64,000 bases of DNA. Origin: Parabacteroides distasonis. Its GTDB lineage: Bacteria > Bacteroidota > Bacteroidia > Bacteroidales > Tannerellaceae. The position numbers and the translations under genes were made by a program. Where the stretch lies: assembly GCA_021531775.1 (NCBI GenBank), contig JAFBIU010000021.1, positions 1 to 64,000 on the forward strand. Reading direction: 5' to 3'. Positions within the stretch are counted from its first letter, which is position 1; each line of letters begins with the position of its first letter. Shown piece after piece: positions 58,578 to 64,000 of the stretch. The notes under the pieces are model-generated. The model was not told where the DNA came from, did not search any database, and saw nothing but the letters and a program-made list of their open reading frames with translations.

Positions 58578-59149
58578 AAAAACTCGGGCTGATGGCATGG
58601 GGTGCAGTGGGCTTGATGGCCTGTACGAACTATGCACCCAAACCGCGTGGTTACCTGCGGATCGAACGTCCGGAGGTGACATACGAGTGGTTGTCAGCCG
58701 ATACCTTGCCTTTTGCTTTTCAAATTCCCCAGCAAACCGTATGCTCCTTTCCGGCCGCTCCCGCAGGTGAAGTGTGGCTCAATGTCGATTATCCCGAGTG
58801 GCAGGCCACGCTTTATTGCAGCTGTTTCCCGGTTACACCGGCTACTTGGACCCAAGCTGTTGCCGATAGTCGCCGGTTGGTAGAACGGCAACTCTCTGCC
58901 GTCGTGCAGGCTGAGGAGCAGGACTATGAGGATGAAGAGCGGCGGGTGTATGGGACACTGTTCCGGTTGGAAGGGGAGACGACTACACCGATTCAGTTCC
59001 TGCTTACCGACCGTTCGACCCGTTTTTTTCGAGGAGCCTTGCATTATGCCTGCCGTCCGGCTGCTGATTCCTTGGCTCCCGTCACTCGCTATGTAGAGCA
59101 GGATGTGGTCGCTCTGATGCAATCCTTTCATTGGCAAAAACAACCGTAA
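58574..59149 (+). CDS. gldD: GldD-like lipoprotein
   Basis: The 191-residue lipoprotein has a lipobox ending LMAC (Cys17). The GldD signature CTNYAPKPRGYLRIERPEVTY follows, then a domain with VWLNVDYPEWQATLYCSCFP and LTDRSTRFFRGALHYACRPA, ending VVALMQSF. GldD is needed for gliding and T9SS function in Flavobacterium; the gene sits next to gldE, which it overlaps in ATGA. No gliding or T9SS genes are otherwise in the window, so its role here is uncertain. Confidence 0.88.
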   Translation: MKKLGLMAWGAVGLMACTNYAPKPRGYLRIERPEVTYEWLSADTLPFAFQIPQQTVCSFPAAPAGEVWLNVDYPEWQATLYCSCFPVTPATWTQAVADSRRLVERQLSAVVQAEEQDYEDEERRVYGTLFRLEGETTTPIQFLLTDRSTRFFRGALHYACRPAADSLAPVTRYVEQDVVALMQSFHWQKQP

Positions 59150-59160
59150 ATTCAGACAAG

Positions 59161-59835
59161 ATGGCACTTTGGCAGATGACAGAAAATCCCCGCTTGGGCA
59201 TTTGGCGTATCGAAGAGTCGGAAGAGCAGTTGCTTACCCAACTTTCCGACCGGGCGGACTATCTTCCTTTCCTGGAGCGTGTGAAGGGGGTGGAACGTCG
59301 GCGGGAATGGTTGGCCAGCCGTGTGTTGCTCCGGCAGTTGCTGGGTCATGAGGCTCGGATCGCCTATCGTCCGAATGGAGCTCCCTACCTGCCGGACGAG
59401 CCTTGGCAGATCAGTATTTCGCATACGAAAGGGTATGCCGCTGTGTTGTTGCAGAGAGAGCCTGCAGTCGGGATTGACATCGAGTATCGGGCTCCGCGTG
59501 TCTTACGGATCCGTTCCCGTTTTGTATCGCAAGTGGAGGAGGCCGGTATTGATCCGGCTCAAGAGGTGGAGTATTTGCTGGTGCATTGGTGTGCCAAAGA
59601 GGCCCTTTTCAAGATGATCGGACAACAGGAGGTCGATTTTATCGAGCATCTGCATGTGCAGCCCTTTTCGCTTCAGTCGGCTGGAATCATCAAAGTCCGG
59701 GAGACACGTACGGCACGACAAGCTACCTACCGGCTCGCTTATCATCTGTTCCCGGACTTTGTATTGGTCTATTCCTGTCCTGCGGGAGTGGCATCAGGGC
59801 TGTTGCCAGATTTCCCAAGCGGCCATGGCCTGTAA
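59161..59835 (+). CDS. 4'-phosphopantetheinyl transferase
   Basis: The 224-residue enzyme moves phosphopantetheine from CoA to carrier proteins. The Sfp-type motifs are present: QISISHTKGYAAVLL, VGIDIEYRAPRV (GxDxE metal site) and WCAKEALFKMIG (WxxKEA). ATG at 59161 was chosen over a TTG ten codons upstream that lies in the end of gldD. The gene end runs 42 bases into the convergent aroE. It is the last gene of the mutY to gldD run. Confidence 0.88.
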   Translation: MALWQMTENPRLGIWRIEESEEQLLTQLSDRADYLPFLERVKGVERRREWLASRVLLRQLLGHEARIAYRPNGAPYLPDEPWQISISHTKGYAAVLLQREPAVGIDIEYRAPRVLRIRSRFVSQVEEAGIDPAQEVEYLLVHWCAKEALFKMIGQQEVDFIEHLHVQPFSLQSAGIIKVRETRTARQATYRLAYHLFPDFVLVYSCPAGVASGLLPDFPSGHGL

Positions 59836-60540
59836 CAGCAGCATCTCCAGTCCGTTCTTGACCGTGGCACCCTTTTCTTTTCCCTTTTTCATGAAGAGGG
59901 TCTCATCCGGATTATAGATCACGTCATAGAGCAGATGGTCGGGTGTCAGCAGATCGTAGGGGATAGGCGGACAGTTATCAACGTTCGGAAACATTCCTAA
60001 GGGAGTCGTATTGACGATGACGGTATATTGCTCCATCGTTTTCGGGGTGATCTCCTCATACGTGATGCAGAACTCTTTGGCTTTGCGTGAGACAAAGGTA
60101 GCACCCACACTCAACTGTTTCAACCCTTGAAAGACCGCCTTTGAGGCACCTCCCGTTCCGAGGATCAAGGCTTTCCGGTGGTGAGGCTGCAGGAGTGGAT
60201 CAATCGAACGTTTGAAGCCGATGATATCGGAGTTGAACCCTTTCAATTTGGTTTTTCCGAAGAGCCCTTTGCTCAACTTCACCACATTGACAGCTCCGAT
60301 GAGTTGCGCATTGTGGTCCATCTCGTCCAGATAGGGGATGATCTGTTCCTTGTAGGGGATGGTCACGTTGAACCCTTTCAGTCGAGGGTGTTCTTTAAGC
60401 ACATTTTTCACCTCTTTGATGTCGGGAAGCTCGAAATTGAGGTATTCCGCATCGATCTTTTCCGCTTCGAATTTCTGGTTGAAATAGGTTTTCGAGAAGG
60501 AGTGCCCCAACGGAAAACCCAGTAATCCGTATTGATCCAT
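59794..60540 (-). CDS. aroE: Shikimate dehydrogenase
   Basis: The 248-residue enzyme reduces 3-dehydroshikimate in aromatic amino-acid synthesis. Substrate site GLLGFPLGHSFSKTYFNQKF, FNVTIPYKEQIIPYL with the catalytic Lys, the NADP loop ILGTGGASKAVFQGL and the TPLGMFPNVD block are all typical. Slightly short compared with E. coli, but usual for Bacteroidetes. It is the last gene of phoH-purC-ubiE-aroE. The 42-base tail overlaps the transferase gene on the other strand. Confidence 0.93.
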   Translation of the reverse strand: MDQYGLLGFPLGHSFSKTYFNQKFEAEKIDAEYLNFELPDIKEVKNVLKEHPRLKGFNVTIPYKEQIIPYLDEMDHNAQLIGAVNVVKLSKGLFGKTKLKGFNSDIIGFKRSIDPLLQPHHRKALILGTGGASKAVFQGLKQLSVGATFVSRKAKEFCITYEEITPKTMEQYTVIVNTTPLGMFPNVDNCPPIPYDLLTPDHLLYDVIYNPDETLFMKKGKEKGATVKNGLEMLLLQAMAAWEIWQQP

Positions 60541-60563
60541 AAATTAAAAATGTTGTTGCTAAC

Positions 60564-61298
60564 TTATTTTGTACCTGTATATAACGAACAAATCCCCAAG
60601 GTCAGTGTCTTGGCATGTACCTCCCGAAATCCCGCTTTCTCCAATAGTCCGCACATGGCACTGCCCTGTGGAACCACCTTGATCGAGGCAGGCAGATAAT
60701 GATAGGCTTTCTTCTCTTTCGAAAGCAGCCGGCCCATCAGCGGAATCATCGTCTTGGAATACAACTGATAACACTGTTTAATCGGCATCCGTTCCGGCAT
60801 GGATAATTCCAGGATCATCACGTGCCCTCCCGGTTTCAGTACCCGGTACATTTCGGACAATCCTTGCAGGATATTCTCAAAATTGCGTACACCAAACGAG
60901 ACGGTCACGGCATCAAACAGGTTGTCTTCGTAGGTCAGGGCCGTACAGTCTTGCTGTTCGAAGAGGATGTGTTCCTCCAGACCGGCAGCCTTCACCTTCT
61001 TTTCGCCCACCTTCATCATGCCCTCCGAGAGGTCGGCTCCGATGATCCGTTCGGTATGGAGCTTCTGCTGGATGGCGATGGCGAGGTCACCTGTGCCTGT
61101 TGCAATGTCCAGGATCTGTTTGGGCTGGAACTGGCGGAGATACTGGATCCCTTGTCGGCGCCAATACTTGTCGAACCCAAAGGAGAGCAAATGATTCAAA
61201 GGGTCGTAGGTGCGAGCGATCTGATCAAACATCCGCTGCACCTGCGCCCCTTTTTGCTCTTCGTTGTTGTAGGGAAGTATTTTCTCCGAACCGATCAT
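60564..61298 (-). CDS. ubiE: Demethylmenaquinone methyltransferase (UbiE/MenG)
   Basis: The 244-residue SAM-dependent methyltransferase makes menaquinone from demethylmenaquinone. Motifs seen: [21 protein letters not shown], the SAM site [44 protein letters not shown] (core: [15 protein letters not shown]) and [12 protein letters not shown]. Bacteroidetes respire with menaquinone, so MenG activity is expected rather than ubiquinone synthesis. It starts by overlapping the purC stop in an ATGA (61295-61298) and precedes aroE by 23 bases. Confidence 0.94.
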   Translation of the reverse strand: MIGSEKILPYNNEEQKGAQVQRMFDQIARTYDPLNHLLSFGFDKYWRRQGIQYLRQFQPKQILDIATGTGDLAIAIQQKLHTERIIGADLSEGMMKVGEKKVKAAGLEEHILFEQQDCTALTYEDNLFDAVTVSFGVRNFENILQGLSEMYRVLKPGGHVMILELSMPERMPIKQCYQLYSKTMIPLMGRLLSKEKKAYHYLPASIKVVPQGSAMCGLLEKAGFREVHAKTLTLGICSLYTGTK

Positions 61299-62242
61299 TT
61301 GCTCAAGTACTCCGTCACATTCTTCTCGATACGGGCCAGCAGATTGCTGGTATCTTCCTTGACAAACGTCTCACCGGTGATGTGCTCATACAACTCGATG
61401 TAGCGGTTGCTGATGCTCTCCACGATGGCCGGTGTCATCTCCGGTACCTGCTGTCCAGGTTTGCCTTGGAAGTTGTTCTCCATCAACCATTCGCGTACGA
61501 ACTCCTTGGAAAGCTGCTTCTGCGGTTCGCCTTTGGCAAAACGCTCTTCGTAACCCTCTGAGTAGAAGTAACGTGAAGAGTCCGGTGTGTGGATCTCATC
61601 CATCAAGTAGATCTCGCCGTTGTGCTTGCCAAACTCATATTTGGTATCCACGAGGATCAGGCCCCGTTGTGCGGCAATCTCGGTTCCACGTTGGAAGAGT
61701 GCCAAGGTGTATTTCTCCAACAGAGCATATTCTTCCGGTGTGGCCAATCCGCGTGCCAAGATTTCCTCTTTTGAGATGTCTGCATCATGCTCGCCGATCT
61801 CAGCCTTGGTGGTCGGTGTGATGATCGGTTCCGGGAAGCGTTCATTCTCCCGCATACCTTCCGGCAGCTTCACGCCGCAGATCTCGCGTACACCACTCTT
61901 GTAGGCACGCCATGCGCTACCGCACAGGTAACCACGGACAATCATCTCCAAGGGGAATCCTTCGCAATGAACACCCACTGTCACCATCGGGTCGGGCGTA
62001 GCCAACTTCCAGTTGGGGCAAATATCGGTAGTGGCATCCAAGAACTTGGCAGCGATCTGGCTCAACATCTGTCCTTTGTAGGGAATACCCTCAGGCAGGA
62101 TCACGTCGAAAGCCGAGATACGGTCAGTGGCTACCATGACTAACCGTTCGTTGTTGATGTTATACACATCGCGCACTTTACCATGATAGACACTTGTCTG
62201 TCCCGGAAAGTGAAAATCTGTTTTAACCAATGCTTGCTTCAT
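61295..62242 (-). CDS. purC: SAICAR synthase (phosphoribosylaminoimidazole-succinocarboxamide synthase)
   Basis: The 315-residue ligase joins CAIR and aspartate in purine synthesis. Seen: [30 protein letters not shown] (core: [19 protein letters not shown]), [33 protein letters not shown] and [16 protein letters not shown]. This is the long form, as in yeast and Bacteroidetes. [15 protein letters not shown] was chosen as the start, which overlaps the phoH end by 20 bases; a frame open further upstream lies wholly inside phoH. Confidence 0.95.
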   Translation of the reverse strand: MKQALVKTDFHFPGQTSVYHGKVRDVYNINNERLVMVATDRISAFDVILPEGIPYKGQMLSQIAAKFLDATTDICPNWKLATPDPMVTVGVHCEGFPLEMIVRGYLCGSAWRAYKSGVREICGVKLPEGMRENERFPEPIITPTTKAEIGEHDADISKEEILARGLATPEEYALLEKYTLALFQRGTEIAAQRGLILVDTKYEFGKHNGEIYLMDEIHTPDSSRYFYSEGYEERFAKGEPQKQLSKEFVREWLMENNFQGKPGQQVPEMTPAIVESISNRYIELYEHITGETFVKEDTSNLLARIEKNVTEYLSK

Positions 62243-63203
62243 CTTGTTTTTTTGAATTATGTTTGATGCTTTTGTCAAATTGGTCGTACGCCTCGACGAT
62301 ACGTTGTACCAGTTTGTGGCGTACAATATCTTTCTTGGTAAATTCGACCCGTCCGATTCCCGCTACGTCCCGCAGGATCCGCATGGCCTGTACCAACCCC
62401 GAGGTGGCTGTTGGAGGCAGGTCGATTTGGGTCACGTCACCTGTCACGATCATTTTTGCATTCATGCCCAAACGGGTCAGGAACATTTTGATCTGATGCG
62501 TAGTGGTGTTCTGGGCCTCATCCAGGATGATGACAGCCTCGTTCAGGGTGCGTCCGCGCATGAAAGCCAACGGAGCAATCTGGATCACATTGTTCTCCAT
62601 ATACTCCTTCAACTTAGCTGCCGGAATCATCTCCTGAAGCGCATCATACAGCGGCTGCAGGTAGGGATCCAGCTTATCTTTCATTTCGCCGGGTAGAAAC
62701 CCTAACTTTTCACCAGCCTCGACAGCGGGACGGCTCAGGATGATCTTGCGCACCTCCTTGTTCTTGAGTGCTTTGACTGCCAAGGCGATGGCTACGAACG
62801 TTTTACCCGATCCGGCCGGTCCGGTAGCAAACACCAGGTCGTTGTCCGCAAATGCCTTGACCAGTTTCTGCTGGTTTTCCGTACGGGCCACGATCGCTTT
62901 GCCGTTCATGCCATGGATGATCAGGTGATCCTGCTTGGCTACGACGGGTGCATGCCCTTTGATGATGTCCATGATGACATCTTCGGTGAGCGCATTATAC
63001 TCTTCGCAGTATTTCTCGATCTCGCGGATCTTCTTCAGGAAGAGGTCGGATTCCTCTTCTTCTCCAATCACCTTCATGACATTCCCCCGGGCGACAATCC
63101 GCAGTTTGGGGAACAATGTCTTGATCAATTGCATGTTGGAGTTGTTCACGCCATAAAATATGACAGGATCCACATTCTCGAGAATATATATTCGTTCAAT
63201 CAT
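62223..63203 (-). CDS. phoH: PhoH-family ATPase
   Basis: The 326-residue protein has an N-terminal KH-like/RNA-binding part (about 15-100), then the PhoH P-loop ATPase. The Walker A is [20 protein letters not shown] (core: GPAGSGKT), [19 protein letters not shown] follows, the Walker B is [11 protein letters not shown] and the sensor [10 protein letters not shown]. The family is linked to RNA metabolism and stress; a precise role is unknown. It leads the minus-strand operon phoH-purC-ubiE-aroE and has a consensus -7 element 25 bases before its ATG. Confidence 0.92.
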   Translation of the reverse strand: MIERIYILENVDPVIFYGVNNSNMQLIKTLFPKLRIVARGNVMKVIGEEEESDLFLKKIREIEKYCEEYNALTEDVIMDIIKGHAPVVAKQDHLIIHGMNGKAIVARTENQQKLVKAFADNDLVFATGPAGSGKTFVAIALAVKALKNKEVRKIILSRPAVEAGEKLGFLPGEMKDKLDPYLQPLYDALQEMIPAAKLKEYMENNVIQIAPLAFMRGRTLNEAVIILDEAQNTTTHQIKMFLTRLGMNAKMIVTGDVTQIDLPPTATSGLVQAMRILRDVAGIGRVEFTKKDIVRHKLVQRIVEAYDQFDKSIKHNSKKQDEASIG

Positions 63204-63227
63204 CTATCTCTGTTTGATATTGGTGCG

Positions 63228-63235
63228 CAAATATA
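63228..63235 (-). promoter_or_regulatory. -7 element of the phoH operon
   Basis: Minus-strand TATATTTG fits TAnnTTTG and lies about 25 bases before the phoH ATG at 63203. Confidence 0.6.
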
Positions 63236-63385
63236 GCTATAAATCATGATTTATCGGCGGGAGTAATCAGAAAATTCAGGAACATCTTGGCCGAGGCCAA
63301 TATTAATATAGTTTAATAAGGGAGGTGTCTGTTTCTCATTTCCATATTTCTCCCTATCTTAGCCACCAAACTATAATGAAGATTT

Positions 63386-64000
63386 ATGAGAACGTTTTTT
63401 TGGTTGTCGTGCTTATGCCTGCTTTGTTGCGTGGGCTCCTTTTCGTTGCAGGCCAGTTCTCCGGCAGAGACCTCGTTGGTGCTGGGGGCGGAACGGATGG
63501 ATGTGATCAAATCGTTGCTGACAGGCAAACGGGTGGGATTGGTAGTCAATCAAACCTCCATATTGGAAAAGAAGCAGGTGCATCTCTTGGATGCCTTGTT
63601 GGCCGAAGGGATCGACGTGAAGCGGGTCTTTGCGCCTGAACATGGATTCCGTGGTATAGCGGATGCCGGTGCTGAGGTGGAAAACAGTCGGGACATCAAG
63701 ACTGGAATCCCCATCATCTCGATTTATGGGAAAAACAAGAAACCGACGGCTGAGCAATTGGCCGATCTGGATGTGCTGGTGTTCGATATCCAGGATGTGG
63801 GAGCACGCTTCTATACCTATATCAGTACGATGCACTACGTGATGGAGGCTTGTGCCGAACAGGGTAAGGAGTTCGTGGTGCTGGACCGGCCTAATCCGAA
63901 TGACTTTGTGGATGGCCCGATGCGCGAACCCGGTTTCGAGTCGTTCGTCAGCTTGGATCCGTTACCGCTCCTGCATGGTTTGACCGTTGGGGAATTGGCT
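63386..64000 (+). CDS. DUF1343 / NamZ-type exo-N-acetylmuramidase, 5' part
   Basis: The frame runs off the window, leaving 205 residues. A signal peptide (MRTFFWLSCLCLLCCVGSFSLQA) is followed by the DUF1343 start: VLGAERMDVIKSLLTGKRVGLVVNQTS (core: LLTGKRVGLVVNQTS), FAPEHGFRG, SIYGKNKKPT, VFDIQDVGARFYTYISTM and VVLDRPNPN. These are the conserved blocks of NamZ-type enzymes, which release N-acetylmuramic acid from peptidoglycan fragments. It probably acts in the periplasm in cell-wall recycling. The start codon lies 20 bases after a TATCTTAG motif that may be a degenerate -7 element. Confidence 0.9.
   Translation, partial: MRTFFWLSCLCLLCCVGSFSLQASSPAETSLVLGAERMDVIKSLLTGKRVGLVVNQTSILEKKQVHLLDALLAEGIDVKRVFAPEHGFRGIADAGAEVENSRDIKTGIPIISIYGKNKKPTAEQLADLDVLVFDIQDVGARFYTYISTMHYVMEACAEQGKEFVVLDRPNPNDFVDGPMREPGFESFVSLDPLPLLHGLTVGELA

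Noticed and set aside
1-64000. CRISPR arrays, rRNA operons or prophage genes
   Set aside because: No regularly spaced repeats, no rRNA sequence and no phage structural genes were seen in the window.

Overview
The window looks like a chromosome segment of a Bacteroidales bacterium, most likely from the Parabacteroides/Tannerella side of the order. Base composition is about half G+C by eye. The evidence is: promoters of the Bacteroidetes type (TAnnTTTG at -7, often with TTG about 19-20 bases upstream); few Shine-Dalgarno sites; two SusC/SusD pairs; a large single TonB-dependent receptor; a Bacteroidetes-type HU-like protein; GldE/GldD homologues next to mutY and ssb; and a 29-residue AURKAIP1/COX24-type basic protein. 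Genus assignment is inference only.

Layout. 1-1.9 kb: an HU-like protein fused to a surface-type repeat, a DUF2200 gene bracketed by two copies of a terminator repeat, and a small membrane protein. 1.9-9.1 kb: a two-component system (cytosolic-type kinase plus a receiver-Fis regulator without AAA+ domain), divergent from a TolC/HlyD/ABC-ATPase/FtsX-permease export operon. Twin palindromes lie between them. 9.4-15.6 kb: sufS, a VanZ-like gene, rnhB, a glycine-zipper lipoprotein, tRNA-Arg(CCT), rpsA and a phosphoglycolate-phosphatase-like gene. 15.6-27 kb: a lone TonB receptor, then an envelope cluster (coaX, beta-barrel protein, TPR protein, lptC, CNNM/CBS protein), ppiD and an outer-membrane phospholipase A. 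27-35 kb: housekeeping genes (tsaB, yicC, gmk, nadD, lysS, gpsA, pgi, a HAD phosphatase).

35-44.8 kb carries two tandem SusC/SusD pairs with no enzymes or regulators. They share an almost identical promoter, leader and first 164 coding bases. 44.8-47.2 kb is an AT-richer, repeat-bearing patch holding two broken toxin-antitoxin loci: a HigA with promoter and operator intact but only the toxin's tail, and a RelE-like toxin cut short. A cyclophilin gene lies between them.

47.2-51.0 kb is the most interesting accessory stretch. It is a five-gene, same-strand cluster headed by a MerR regulator with a GyrI-like ligand domain, whose promoter carries a 23-bp dyad exactly filling an elongated 22-bp spacer. 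It continues with a second GyrI-like protein bearing a cysteine cluster, a DJ-1/PfpI::VOC fusion, a DinB-family protein and a chloramphenicol-acetyltransferase-like protein. I infer a ligand-induced small-molecule detoxification module.

51-64 kb is core: dnaK, RNase G, the AURKAIP1-like small protein, HU; then mutY-ssb-gldE-gldD-phosphopantetheinyl transferase; then, on the minus strand, phoH-purC-ubiE-aroE; and finally the 5' part of a DUF1343 (NamZ-type) gene that runs off the window.

Many long antisense reading frames are shadows of biased codon use in highly expressed genes (rpsA, susC/susD, dnaK, ppiD) and were left out. No rRNA, CRISPR array, intact insertion sequence or prophage was seen.
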